From Hirsutella rhossiliensis (taxonomy: Eukaryota; Ascomycota; Sordariomycetes; Hypocreales; Ophiocordycipitaceae): DNA of 64,000 bases. Shown one piece after another: positions 40,653-52,532 of this stretch. The notes beneath the pieces were generated by a model. The model was not told the DNA's origin. It worked only from the letters and a program-made list of their open reading frames with translations, and ran no database searches. Both the position numbers and the translations under genes were made by a program. How positions within the stretch are numbered: position 1 is the first letter of the stretch; the number at the start of each line of letters is the position of its first letter. The DNA lies in contig NW_025408672.1 in the NCBI RefSeq assembly GCF_020360975.1, forward strand, positions 3,472,001 to 3,536,000, in the 5' to 3' direction.

Positions 40653-42903
40653 TCAAAATCGGCTAGGGTCATCTTCATCCTCTGTATCCTCTTCTTTGTG
40701 ACCGCGATGGGTTGAAGGCATCGTAATCCGCTGCGTATTCCACTGCGTAGCCTGCTGCGTGGCCTGATAACAGTGAATTGTGCCCTGCGTCTCGCCTGCG
40801 CCGGCAAGCTCATTGTCAGAGTCAGGCGTGCGGTGCCGCTGATATGCCCGTGGCATCTCTGTGCCTGGCTCGTATGAGTCGCCATTAGCGTAAATGTATT
40901 CCAACGCCTGCCTCGTCACATCGGCGGCGTTAACAGCGGTGCTGCTGCCCTGCCCTGCCTTTGCCGCCAGCCTTGCTGTCAGCCTCGTGTTTTTTCGTGC
41001 TTGTGAGTGCCGCCGGCGCTGTTGACAGCGGTGGCCTTATAGCCTCGGCACGCTCGATCCTCTCAACGATCTCATGTGCAGAGGGTTTACGCCTTGTGCT
41101 GCAGGCACCTTTCTCGAGGTTGGATGAGCCCTTTGGCCGGCCTTTACCGCGTACGGGTAGTGGATCGAGTGGAGCGTCGTTAGGCTCGAGCCCCGAAGCT
41201 GCCGCTCGCGATGCCAGAACTCGTCAACGTCGGTCATTTCGAAAGGAATAGCGCCACGGGCACCAACGCCGGCGCCACGGGCATCCTTGAGCCGCTTGAA
41301 GATATCGTGACGGCATGGCAAGCCAAGGCTGGACTTAAAGCTACAGTGATGGAGAGGATCACAACTGCCAGGCGGCGGCTGCTGTGCCCGGTCATCTGTA
41401 GCAACGTTTCTGCCCACAGCACGGAATTCGATCCCTATTTTCCGTACCGCCCAGGAAGAGAGATTTGGCCGGATTTTCGCAAAGATCGGCTGAAGGGTAG
41501 AAGTTGATACCTTATGTATAGCCGCCTGCTGTAAATTGAGGATCTCGTCTGACTGATGCTCCCAGAAGGCTTGGAAACGCTGCAAAACGGAGGTCAAATC
41601 ACCTGTCGACGACCATAGGAACTTCTTCATCGTGGCATGCATGCCCTCAACGATAGAGGTCGTCGTATGGCCAAGATGACGGTGACGGTCAACGCAATAT
41701 AACACAATTTTATCCTTCCAGAGCTTGAGCCATGTATTTACCGCATAATCCACTGCCGCCTTTGGGTGATGGTCTGGAGCCGTGAACGCCTGAAGTCGTA
41801 TATCGTATGTAGCTTCATCAGGCGCGTTGATGAGCTCGTTCCACTCTTTCAGGAAGGCCGTGAATGTAGGGGCACGGATAACGCGGTTGCCGTCCTTTGT
41901 TGCCTTAGGAAAGTACTGCTTGCTTTGGGCAAGAACGTTCTTGTTGATATGCCAGCGGCATAATAAGTGAATTACTGGTGCAAGCTCTGAGAAGGAAACA
42001 AGGGCATTCATGAGGGCAAGCTCACGGTCAGTGACTATGACCCGAGGCAATGGAATGCCTTCCTCTGCTGCTAGGTCAAGTAGGCATTGCAGCGCCCAGC
42101 GGTATTGCGGCTCTGCCTCTCCGCTAAGGAAGACAGAGGCTACAGAGAAGGTCTTCTTTCTGAGGTTGATCCACACGTATTGAGAAGAGGCATCTTGAAC
42201 CTATTGGTCTTGTACGTGCAGTCCAAAAGGAGAATATTTGGAAAACGCCGCCAAAGCTCAATGCCGGTGCGCGGTGCGATGAAGAGGCCGGTCAGCCGCC
42301 CTTCCTGGTCGCGTGTATCGCGGAAGAAGAAGCCGAGGATAAGTCCTTGAGCTGATCGTAGAGGAATTGAAGGGCGTGCGGCCAGCGAGCTCCCTGACGC
42401 GGTAGGCAGCAATAGCGTTGCGGATATGCTGCCCGTTATGAACTTAAGGTCGGGGTTCTTGATGAGGCTAGGCCGCGCAGGTGGGTAGCAATTTGGAACG
42501 GCTTGAGACCAGTATTATAGAGGCCAACGATATGACCGTGATGCTCGGCGATGAGCTCTGCGCGATAACCACTGTGCGTGACAGCAGGCGTAAAAGGGTG
42601 GTCGTGGTCGCGTGAGGAGGGAGACGGCACTGGGGTCCAGGCGCCACTAGTACGGCGCTTCTTAACGGTTAGGCGGAAGGGGCATCCTGACCTCTGCGTA
42701 GACTGATTAGGCCGGCTTTTCGTCTTGTGGGCGCCCGGGTCAGTGTTATCGCGATACTCGCCTGCCTTTGAGCAAGTCATATAGCAGGCGCTGGCCCTCC
42801 CCGATCGTATGACTAAGGCGAAGCCTTGGGCCTTGGCGACGGCGTGACAGGCAGCTTGGGCAGCCTCTTTGGTATCGAATTCGCGGTAATAAACCGACTC
42901 CAT
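40653..42903 (-). pseudogene. MULE2 transposase, frameshifted
   Basis: N-terminal FAR1-like part (FDTKEAAQAACHAVAKAQGF..CPFRLTVKKR) at 42436-42903. Frame changes near 42425 and 42165. First catalytic D in LLLDCTYKTNRF, second in VIVTDRELALMNA, candidate E in SIVEGMHATMKKF. SWIM-like zinc motif CSFKSSLGLPCRHD near residue 300 of the main piece (41037-42176). An acidic C-terminal tail (EEDTEDEDDP, 40653-40919) lies in another frame. The open main piece is 379 residues, but the full protein is broken in at least two places. Confidence 0.85.
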
Positions 42904-43007
42904 AATACTGGCGGTGGAAGCGACGCCGCTTGCAACACGTGGTGTTTTGAGGCAAAAATCGCACTAAGATGCGATACGTACTTCGCAGAGGTGGAAGAGC
43001 CAGTTCA

Positions 43008-43100
43008 AATTTGCGGTATCGGCGCTCCTGCGCCACCAAGCCACACCACTCCACTTTTTGCTGTGCACATAGCGTAACCTGTTGTGCATATAACTAGTCC
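43008..43100 (-). repeat. MULE2 right TIR core
   Basis: Perfect reverse complement of 40331-40423. Confidence 0.95.
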
Positions 43101-43121
43101 CCATTTAAATGGTGTGCATTA

Positions 43122-46100
43122 TTCAGCCCGAAGGGCGTTCTACTCAGTCAGAAAGATTCGAGCATAAAACCTCCTCTGATTGGCTAATTGGCCTGGCCCG
43201 TGCTCAACTCGTGCGCGGATTGGTCGACTGATATCGTCACCAAATGAAGGCCCGCAAAAACTACCCCTGAGCGTTGGATTAGGTAACTAGCTAGCTTGGC
43301 AAGCTCTTCAGGAGCTTTCAGTTCTTCCTTTCTTCCATGCCACTCAATTTGTTGCGTTGCTACAATTTGTTGTGTTGCTATGCACGATTTTGACTGAATA
43401 GCCCCCTTGCCCCTTACTCCTTACACTAACCTTCATAGCGGCTGCTCCCCTTTTCTGTCGAACCTGTCAAACTCATCAGTTTGCTAACGGTATCTAGATT
43501 CACACATGACCTCCGGCAGCCGGCCTACCTCTCAAGATTCCCTGGCTACCCTGTCTCCGGGAAGCAGTGCAGTTTCCTCCCTGATCATTCAGACCTGATC
43601 TAACTACCTGAAAGACAGCCTCCCTATCGAGATCTATCGCGGTATTACACGTAGGCCGTCGCAAAGCCTCCCTGCCCGAACGAAATCTAGCAGTTCAGGT
43701 GTTTAAGGTGGGATACATATACAGCCAGATGGAGGACGATATACCCCAGGCGGTTCGGAACTGCCATACCTGCAAGCAATACCTGCCCGAAGTCGAATTT
43801 CGAAGCGTCAAGGACCCTACGAAGTTTACAAGAGACTGTGCTAGCTGTAAGGCACGCCGAAAGGAACGGGTAACCGAATCTCGAGCCGCCGTTGCCGCAA
43901 TGCGGAATATCGCCTTGAGGCTATCGCCAAGCAGAGCCAGAGCCAGGAAGAGGACGGATTCGCTAGCTAACCTGACGCCTCCAAAGCGGACTGCGCCAAC
44001 GCCTGCGTCTGTGAACGGCCTACAACCTCCTGTCATGCCTGCTTTATTCCGTGGCCAGGCGCCTGCACTGGGACTGCCTATACCTTCGCTGGGGCCATCT
44101 ACCCTAAGTGCTGTTGAGGACCTTCCCTATCCCTCCTACCCATGTCCTGCCAACAGTAGTTCTGGGCACGCCGATTCAAGACACTGCTTCTACGGCACCT
44201 GTTGTGCAAGGCACCCCCATACCACAGGAATCGCTTCCTACCACTCCTTCATTATTGCCACATGGTCATCGCCGCGGCCATTATACACGTCAAGGCACAC
44301 AGCCTCAAGAGCGACAGTTTGATCAGAGTATTGACCCGCCTTTGACGGGGGACCTTAACTTGCCTGCCCTTAGTGAGGAAGATCAGGCCCTTGTGCGGGA
44401 GTTCTATACTGCCCTGAATGATGATGAGATGCATAGTTGCCTTCGTTGTCATGAGCGTTGGTTCGATATGAAGCGAAACAGCTTGAAAATCTGCAGCCGC
44501 TGCATTGGTCGAGACAGGAAGAAAGCCCTAACGAGCCCTACTTTTTAGCGCTGCGAATAACCTTGACTTTGGGGAAGTCCCCGGTGATCTACCCGATCTA
44601 ACGATGGTCGAGGAGATGCTCATTGCTAGGGTTCACGTACACGTGAAGGTCCTGCAGGTACGTGGCGCTCAATATAAATATCGCGGTCACGTTGTCCACT
44701 TCCTTCGCAATGTTGGCAGGCTATTTGAAGAGCTCCCAGTCCTACCTGAAGAGCTGGATATCGTCCTCCTGCGGCCTCCTACTATGGAGGGCGACCCTCG
44801 CTTCTGGCAACAGTTTGCTCGCGATTTCCGGGTACGCCGCTCATGCCTGCTGGCCTGGCTGCATTACCTACAGTGTCACCACCCAGGCTATCGCGATATC
44901 GTCGTGAGCCAGAATCGCCTGCAACGGCTTCCTCTTGACGGCAGCATAGTTGCTTCCATTGCCAGCCAAGTGGCTGACATACCTGACGGCGAGGTCCCCC
45001 AAGGCCCCGTTGAAGAGGCTGTGGAAGAGGATCCTAGCGATGCCGACGCATCGGCGATCCCGAATTTGCAGGTTACCGATACCGAATTGAACGCACTGCA
45101 GTCCCGATTTCTTGACGGTTCCCCTGACCCTGAGCGTATGGCTGATCTGGAGTCCATGCCGCGTAGCGCGCAGGCTCGACACCAGATGCCACTGCCTTCC
45201 ATTCGCAGGACCCCTATCGACGAATTCAACCGTTCCCAGCCGCTGTTAACGCTCGCATTCCCTACCCTCTACCCCGACGGCAAGGCCGACTTCGTGGAGC
45301 CTCGCCTACGGAGCATCACGTACCAGGACTACCTTGGCCATGCGATGAGATGGCAAGACGGACGTTTTGCCCGCCATAAGACGTGGCCTTTCGTCGCCCT
45401 CAACACGCTGTTACGTGCGCAGGTCCGAAAGCGAAGTGACTACTTCGTCAAGCAACGCGACAGCCGCCGTCAACCCCTTACACGCGCTGACCTAGAGGAA
45501 GCGATGGCTGAGCCTGACGAGCCGGAGGCTCAGGACCTGATCCAGTCGATCACGCGCCAAGCCGCGGTAATCAGGGGCACCCGGCCGTATTGGTATAAGC
45601 AAAGAAAGGAATTGGAAGCATATGCCTACAATCTGGGCAGACCTGGCCTTTTCGTTACTGCAAGTGCGGCCGATTACCACTGGGAGTCCCTATGGCCTAT
45701 ATCGTCACATGCCTCGATTCCAAGAGTGGAAAGCAGCTCCTGAGGCGGCGCGCATGGTCCTGTCCCGGCAACTACTGCGAGACAACGCCCACGTCGCCGC
45801 TTACCACTTCCATAAGCGTTATACGCTGTTTAGGACTATTGTCCTGAAGCAGAAGTTCAACCTAACGGACTTTTGGGGCCGTTACGAGTGGCAGGGCAGG
45901 GGTTCCAGTCACCACCACGGCCTATATTGGCTAAGTGGCCACCCAGACTTAGATGCTGACAACGATCAGTCCCGGGAGCAATTCGCCCGCATCTGGGGAT
46001 ATCACGTATCTGCTGTCAACCCAGAGCCTCAGCGAATACAGGCGCCTGGGGAAGGGAATCCTGATCGGCAATCTATTGGAGCAGCCCTTACGGTTCAGTT

Positions 46101-46323
46101 CCTATCAATGGTGGTCAACCGCGTGCAACGCCACCGCTGCAACAACTATCAGTCAATTCCCTTAGTGCAGGTTTGAAGCGGTTTAAACAGCTGGTTTGCG
46201 CGCGGCAGGCGAATGGGGGGTTCTAGGGGGTCTCCCCCTAGGAAAGTGAATTGCAGGTATACGATATTTACCCTTCGAGCTGGATATTCAGCCGTTAAGC
46301 CCCTTGCCTGGGCAACTTAACGG
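43122..46323 (+). mobile_element. Helitron C, Rep half only
   Basis: Starts at the 18-bp motif TTCAGCCCGAAGGGCGTT (43122-43139), the inverse of the Helitron A end. A leader of about 590 bp without ORFs (43140-43728) precedes the coding pieces. The helicase half is absent; coding similarity stops near 46130. A perfect hairpin at 46292-46323 may mark the 3' end. The termini are inference. Confidence 0.65.
43729..46176 (+). pseudogene. Helitron N-terminal and Rep region, frameshifted and truncated
   Basis: MEDDIPQAVRNCHTCKQYLP opens a zinc-binding segment (CHTC..CASC). A Pro/Thr-rich linker follows, then a second cysteine block CLRCHERWFDM..CSRC (about 44436-44500), typical of fungal Helitron N-domains. 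A T5 slip near 44545 separates it from the 379-residue piece at 44604-45743 (ARVHVHVKVLQVRG..FPTLYPDGKADF). A shift near 45690 leads to HMPRFQEW and the HUH motif RGSSHHHGLYWLSG (about 45900-45940). The catalytic tyrosines and all of the helicase are missing. Confidence 0.85.
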
Positions 46324-46376
46324 GTGTTCGAAGTATTTTAAAATGTCACTGTTCACGAGCTTCTTTAGTTTAGTTT
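46177..46376. other. spacer with perfect 8-bp-stem hairpin
   Basis: CCGTTAAG (46292-46299) and CTTAACGG (46316-46323) pair perfectly around a 16-nt loop that itself contains GCC/GGC. A second imperfect hairpin lies in the G/C runs near 46215-46245. AGTTT at 46372-46376 is the gypsy target duplication. Confidence 0.6.
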
Positions 46377-46551
46377 TGTTACGGGGTCAGCACTGTTGGC
46401 ACAGGTGCTGGGCGTAATTGATGTAAATTGAGCTACAAAGAGTGTAAAGGGGAGACGTGTCTACATCGCTCCCTTTAGGAGTCGTGTCCGTGGCGCTCGC
46501 ACGTGACTAGTCTGGCCATGCCAGATCTACACATCGGGGCGTAGCCCCACA
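46377..46551 (-). repeat. Gypsy2 3' LTR
   Basis: 175 bp. On the coding strand it starts TGTGGGGCTACG and ends CCCCGTAACA. Confidence 0.92.
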
Positions 46552-46649
46552 TTAGCCCCTACTCCTCTCTGGCGCTGGTGCCCTTTTTCCTGTTCCTGGT
46601 CCCCTCTACAACGATCGTAGGGCCGTCGTCTATAGGGTCTGGTGCCGTT

Positions 46650-49600
46650 ACTATCGACGGGGCATCGCCATTAGTCCTAGCCCGTAGTGGTCCGCGTATT
46701 CTCTTGCCCTGTATCTGCAGCTGTGGTTGTATTCCTTCGACTTGCCCTGGATTTGGGCCGGCTGTGCTTCCGTTGCCACTCGTCGGTGCTGGTATGGTCC
46801 ATCGTTTTCGAGAGCCGGGCCGTATCTCTGTTCGTACTTATCCAAGGCCGCTGTCTGTTGCATATTGTCTAAAGAGGTCCAGGTCGGGTCTTGCCAACCT
46901 TGCCAGCGTACAAGGACTTCCGCCTACGGCCGCGGCCGGTTCTCTTCCACCTAGCGCATAGTATTTCCTCTACTACTTGGTGAGCCTCCCGTCTACTTGG
47001 ATAGATGGGGTTGAGCGTCTGTGCGTTGCTGACCAGGCATTGGGTCCGTCCCCGCTCTCCGGAGTTGGTCGACGTGGAACCTATTATAGCAGCCCCTCGG
47101 GAGGTCTGCTAGTTCAACCGTGTACGGGTCGAGTACCTTGCTTATCGTATACTTAGCGTGCAGCCAGTCGAACTTCTTCTTAGGTCGCTCTGACGCGTAG
47201 TTCCGTAAGTCAAGCCAAACCTTATCGCCTACTTCGAAGCGTTCTGCCGCGTTCCGTCGTCTGTTAGCGAAGCGTTCTTGTTGCTGCGTAGCTGTCGCCA
47301 TTGATGCTTGGCAGAGGTCCGTAATCTGTTGTAGTTTGGTAACAAATTTCTTTGCCCTGGTTTCTGGCGAATGCTGAGGATACTCTTCCGCATATGCTTC
47401 CGTAACGAGGGGAACTGGTGACTTCGGCTCATAGCCGTGTATAGCGAAGAATGGGGACATCCCTATAGAGGTATTGACCCGACCGTTTAACGCCATCTGA
47501 GCCGCGGGAACCCACTTATCCCAGTCGTTCTGGTTCTGGTTAATCACGGCGCGGAGGTATGCCTGTACTTCTTGGTTCATCCTCTCAGGGCCTCCGTCGG
47601 TTTGGGGGTGGTACGCCGTGCTTAGCTGCTGGTCGATCCCCAGTAACTTGCACATGTGCCTCCAAAGCGGCCTACCCAATTCGAGCCCCTATCGCTCGTT
47701 ATAGCGTCGGGCCACCAGTGGTAGCGGGCGAAGCACCATAGAAAACGCTCTGCACATGCTTCCGCTTCCATCGTTGGCATCGGTTCGAGTATAACTTCCT
47801 TACTTAGCCGGTCCTTGATAACCCAGAGGCAGCGGTTACCGTTCGCAAGGGGAGGTCCGTAATAAAGTCCATCTGTATCTGGCGGAAGAAGCGGTCCGGT
47901 ACGGGTAGCGGTCTAAGTAGACCCCTTTTATGCTCGCGCCATATCTTCGTACGGCCGCAGACATCGCAGTTACGCAAGAAACGTCGGATATGTTGTTGCA
48001 TTAGCGGCCAGTAGAAGTCCCTGGATACGGCTTCTATCGTCCCTTCCCGTCCCGGGTGGCCTACTACATGGGAGTCATGAACCTTCTGGGTTAAGGAGCC
48101 CCGTAATTCGTTTAGCGACTCCTGCTCTAGCGGTGCTGCCTTGGCTGCTGCTTCTGTCGTGATCGGTGCGCCTGGCACCCATAAGCGGCCACGTAGTCGT
48201 AGGTGCCCCGAGGATCAATAAAGCACTCGGCGACTTGTACCTTCAGCTTAAGCTTGGGGTCGAGGACCGAGATCCGTTTCGTACCGCGTTATAAACGCTT
48301 GTAAAGACTGGATCCTGGTTTGCCGTTTGCTGCCATAATTGTTGTAGCTCTGGGTCGTGGAAAATCGTGTGTTCTTCTTCGCCTTCTCCCCCTGAGTCGA
48401 CGTTACTCCGACGTAGGTACGTAGGGCTGCTTCTGGAATAAGCTGCATATCTCGTGCTTCGTGATCCGCTTCGTTTGGTCGGTCCTGTTCGCGGCGAGAG
48501 AGCGCGTCTGGCACCACTGCTTCCGTCCCGGACGGTACTGGAGCTGGAAGTTAAAACGCGAGAGATATTCAGCCCAACGTGCCTGCCTTTCCGAGAGCTG
48601 TTGGCGCGTCATGAAATACTCGAGGTTCTTATGGTCGGTAAGGATAACGAAGTTATCACAGCTTCGTAGCTCGGCTGACCATTGTTCGAGACAACGAATA
48701 ATAGCGAGCATTTCCTTATCATGGATTGGGTAGTTGCGCTCAGCCGGTGATAGCTTCTGCGAGTGGAACGCTACTGGCTTGCGTTGTCCGTCGACTTCCT
48801 GCGTAAGTGTGCCCCCAAGCGCCCAGCCGCTACAGTCTGCTTCTACGAAGGTTGGCCTCTCGAAATCCCATTGAGTAAGAATAGGGGCGTTCGTAAATAG
48901 CGTCTTTAGTGTCTGGAACGCCATATCGTGCTCGTCCGTCCACTTGAACTTAGTCCCCTTTCCTGTTAGTGCTGTTAGGGTGCAGTTATTTCCGAGGCTT
49001 GCGGTATAAATATCCGGTAGTAGTTAACGAATCCTAGAAAACTGCGCACCCCTTCTGGGTAACGGGGACTGCCCACTCGACTATTGCTCGTATCTTGTCG
49101 GGATCTGCCTGAATGCCAATTCCTGCGTGAATAATGAATCCTAGGTACTTAATCCGCTTGACTCCAAATTCGCATTTCTCCGGGTCTAGGTGTAGTCCAT
49201 GCTCGGCGAGGCGTTCTAAAACTAACCGTACCTTCCGGAAATGGTCTTCTCTGCTCCCGCTCGAATAGATAAGTATATCGTCCATATAAGCAGAGGCGAA
49301 CTCGTCGAGGTAGTCTCGTAGGATACCGTTAATATACCGCTGGAAGGTTGCTGGCGCGCCACTTAGCCCGAACGGGGTAACCATCCATTCGAAGAGACCG
49401 TACCGGGTGCGGAACGCTGTCTTCCACTCGTCTCCTTCTGCAACCCGTACTTTATGGAACGCTTGTACCACGTCGACCTTAGTGAACCACTTCGCATCTT
49501 TTAGGTTGCGAAGTGTGTCCCTATTAGAGGAAGGGGTAACGGTCCGACTTAGTGATTGCGTTCAACGCTCTGTAGTCACAACAGAATCGCAGCCCGCCAC

Positions 49601-50715
49601 CTGGTTTCCTCACAAACAGGACTGGAGCTGCTGCTTCTGAACTGCTTGCACGGATAAATCCTTTATCCACTAGGTCTCGTAGAGTCTTCTTAAGAACCAG
49701 GAGTTCCTCTCGTGACATACCGTATAGTGCTCCATACGGTAGTGGTAACTGCTGGCCATTCGGGTCCTCCTTGATTCTGATTTCGTGGTCTATGCCTGGC
49801 TTATGAGGATTCAGCTTATCAGCTTCCTTCTTCATAAATAGAGGCAGTAAATCGTGGAACCGCTGGGGTATCGTTCGGCGTAGCTCTGCTTCTGACATGG
49901 GTTTCTTTGGTGATAACGCCCTTTCGATATCCTTCATGCTGATAGCGAAAATCGCCGTGGCAGCTGCCTCTCTTCCTTCCTGCTTGCGGATCCTTTCAAA
50001 GTAACCCACAAAGGTACTGGCTAGTACGTGCTTTGCTTCTTCGAACTCCTTGGCTTTCGCAGAATATTCTCCTTCCCCGAGGTGATCTACCCAGTCTTGT
50101 GTAGGTTCATGCCATAGTCGTTTCTCGTGGGGCACTGAGTACGACTTTGTGTGGCATAACCAGGGTTTTCCTAGGATTAGGGAATTCCAATCAGGGCACC
50201 ACGTAGGCACAGATCGTCTGTATGTGGCCGTTGACCTCCATTGATAGCCATACGAGGCCCCTAATCGTTGCTCCTTCCATTGCCCCTGATGCTCCTGTAA
50301 TAGCTCGCGGTGCTATTTCCACTATAGGAACTTCCAACTTCTCGACGACTTCTTCGTCAACCGCGGCGTAGCACTGGCATCCCTCGTCTACGAGTGAGGA
50401 GAAGAGATTGGTCCTATTGATAATGCTTCGAATTATTGTAGGACCAACTTCCATTTTTCCTGAGAACTTCTCTTCTTTGCCACTGCTCCGTTCTTTGGCC
50501 TCGAGACCCGTCTTTGTTTCGAGGCTACGCATTTCCGAGAGGGATGGGGTCTCGCTAAGTCCTGACTCTTCCTCACTAGAGTCGTTACCATCATCTTCCA
50601 GCAAGGGCATGATCCTAGCGGTGCGGACTTTTACATCCCTCGACCGGCTAGGGTCCTGTCCTGGCGAGTAGGGCAAGCGGCAATGAAATGGGTGTTGTCG
50701 CCGCAGCGGAGACAA
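46650..50715 (-). pseudogene. Gypsy2 pol with chromodomain, frameshifted
   Basis: Protease-like SLVDEGCQCYAAV has D-E-G where D-S/T-G is usual. RT begins at 50210 (GGGLRFCCDYRALNAITKSD), breaks near 49525, and continues with FASAYMDDILIYS (YMDD). A slip at a G4 run near 49055 follows. RNase H at 48403-48924 (FVEADCSGWALGG..LTDHKNLEYF). Integrase zinc part HVVGHPGREG..CDVCGRTK (47804-48178), D in MDFITDLP, E in HPQTDGGPERMNQ (46993-47679). Near 46870 a chromodomain-like LVRWQGWQDPTWTSLDN appears in shifted frames. At least six breaks. Confidence 0.86.
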
Positions 50716-51826
50716 CGACCCTCGTCACGGCGTTTATTCCGTTCGTCCTCGGATACCCACCTCGCCCGTTGCTTCCGTCCTGACCTAGGCTGGAAGCGAA
50801 CCGTCTTGCTCGTTCCACTTGACCCCTGGCCGTTCGCCCGTCCTCTCTGACCCTGCCCTGAGTGCGTGTAACCGTCATTATTACGTCGCCGTCATGGTCG
50901 CGTGCGTCACGTGCGTTCTGCTCGGCGGGTAACGTTGCTGACGGTGCCGGGGTGTTGTCGTTACCGGCGACCTGGATGTTGCCGATGCCTGATGCCTGCC
51001 CTTGGTCACGTTGCCCGCGGGAGCCCTGCTTCCTCTGCAACGCCTTAAACTTCGCGGTGTGCTCGAACGCCCAAGCAATCGGGTGTAGACGTTGGATGTA
51101 CTCGTTGTAGTCCTTCGGCATGATAACCGGGACTAGTTGCTCACGGAGAGCAGGAGAGATCGAGTTCCGTAGCCATGCGAGCTTGGAAGCATTATCCCAG
51201 CTCGCGCCGCCCGCTTTGGTCAATGTTTCCTCGAATTCAGGGAGGAACTTCCCAAACTCTTGGCTGTCTCGTTGAATGAGGGTGCGCAGCCTGTCTTGCG
51301 CCCTCTCTGTCTGCTGCACGCTGCCGAACGTCTGGGCTAGGTGCGAGAAGAATTTCCGGGGGTCTGGGTTGCCCTTCGCGCTCTCTTGCCTCCAAAAACC
51401 CTCGACTCTCCTCATCATCTGATCCGGCAAGGTCTGCAGGATCTCGTACCACACGACGTTGTTATTGCCGTTTAGGCCCTCCTCTTCGTCGGTATTGTAC
51501 TTAAATACCAGACGGTCGAGGTAGAAGTGGAAGGACTCGGGTTGACCGTTCCACTTCGGCCAAGTCATCGGCTTGCGCTTCTTGCCACGGTCCATTTCCT
51601 GGGCTGCTTCCGGCCTCGGTTCGACGGGTAAGATCGCCGGGGTACTGAGCACCCCCGGGCTGGGTGTCAACGGTGGCGCTGCTAGGCCTAGCCCGGTGAA
51701 CATCTTCCGCAGTTCTTCGTCTCCCGCGATCCCAGATAAGATCTGCAAGAGCTCTTGCTCCTTCCCTCCATCGGCTCGTTGCGCCGCCGGTCGCGGTGCC
51801 CCTGCATAACTACTATTGTCCTCCAT
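50648..51826 (-). pseudogene. Gypsy2 gag, 392-residue open piece
   Basis: Starts MEDNSSYAGAPRPAAQ at 51826. The capsid-type region has WPKWNGQPESFHFYLDRL and IQRDSQEFGKFLPEFEETL, typical of fungal gypsy Gag. The CCHC knuckle CLRCGDNTHFIAAC (about 50690-50735) lies in another frame, so a shift near 50760 separates it from the capsid. Gag forms the particle that packages the element RNA. Confidence 0.85.
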
Positions 51827-51889
51827 CTTGTTCGTCCGTCTCGTCGTCCGATCGATCGTCCGTCTCGTCGTTTAGCCTATCGCCTGTCT

Positions 51890-51981
51890 TGCTGTCTGTC
51901 CTGCTGACTGTCCTGCTGTCTGTCCTGCTGTCTGTCCTGCTGTCTGTCCTGCTGTCTGTCCTTCTGTCTGTCCTGTCTTTT
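51890..51981 (-). repeat. 12-bp tandem array upstream of gag
   Basis: About seven copies of CTGTCTGTCCTG (plus strand) between the 5' LTR and gag. On the minus strand it reads as a Thr-Asp-Ser-Arg repeat, but it precedes the gag ATG, so it is probably leader sequence. Confidence 0.85.
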
Positions 51982-52000
51982 GTTAACTGGTAGCTCAATA

Positions 52001-52176
52001 TGTTACGGGTCAGCACTGTTGGCACAGGTGCTGGGCGTAATTGATGTAAATTGAGCTACAAAGAGTGTAAAGGGGAGACGTGTCTACATCGCTCCCTTTA
52101 GGAGTCGTGTCCGTGGCGCTCGCACGTGACTAGTCTGGCCATGCCAGATCTACACATCGGGGCGTAGCCCCTTACA
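52001..52176 (-). repeat. Gypsy2 5' LTR
   Basis: 176 bp. On the coding strand TGTAAGGGGCTACG to CCCGTAACA, followed by TATTGAGCTACCAGTT, the probable primer-binding region. Confidence 0.92.
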
Positions 52177-52532
52177 AGTTTAGTGTATTTTCCGTCCAGC
52201 AACTTTTGGTCGCTCAGGTCTCCGCAGGGGAGCACAGGACGTGCTGAGCTAGCAGGTGTCTACATGCTACATATCGTACACTTCACCCACTATCCAGCAT
52301 TTCATCGGCTCAACGGCGCTCATGACAAACCTGTTGCCCGTCAGCGGGACGTCCAGGCACGAAGAGAAAGCTGTCCCGTGGTCAGATCAGCCAATTTGCT
52401 TCTGGGGCCTTGCAGCCCTTGATGACCTCGGCGATCGCATGGTCGTGAGACCTTGACGCCGCCCGAGATCGGAGCAGGTAACAGAAAGAATTGAGAGGAA
52501 AAGGTAGGGTGAGAGAGGAGAATGATGACCGT
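52177..52532. other. probable LINE2 3' UTR
   Basis: Lies between the LINE2 ORF2 stop and the Gypsy2 duplication. No gene recognised. I do not see the CCTCCGGGCGAAATA-type tail found in the other LINE, so the LINE2 3' end is either different or lost. Confidence 0.4.

Larger units (their letters stand above)
40317..43118 (-). mobile_element. MULE2, Mutator-like DNA transposon
   Basis: Perfect 93-bp inverted repeats at 40331-40423 and 43008-43100, extended outward by about 15 imperfect bases (CACTACATTTAAAG left, CACACCATTTAAATGG in reverse complement right). One transposase gene on the minus strand. A clear target duplication could not be assigned. Its right end abuts the presumed 5' end of Helitron C. 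Unrelated in sequence to MULE1 TIRs. Confidence 0.9.
46377..52176 (-). mobile_element. Gypsy2, complete Ty3/gypsy chromovirus
   Basis: LTRs at 46377-46551 and 52001-52176 and a perfect 5-bp duplication AGTTT (46372-46376 and 52177-52181). Genes run on the minus strand in the order gag, protease, RT, RNase H, integrase, chromodomain. The LTRs differ only by a one-base G-run change and a two-base TT indel. Confidence 0.94.

Noticed and set aside
40308..43128. Target duplication of MULE2 (CATTCGAG versus CATTATTCAG)
   Set aside because: The resemblance is too weak and the outer TIR border is uncertain.
46578..46961. 127-residue plus-strand ORF beside the Gypsy2 LTR
   Set aside because: Antisense to the gypsy integrase tail and chromodomain; no independent coding evidence.
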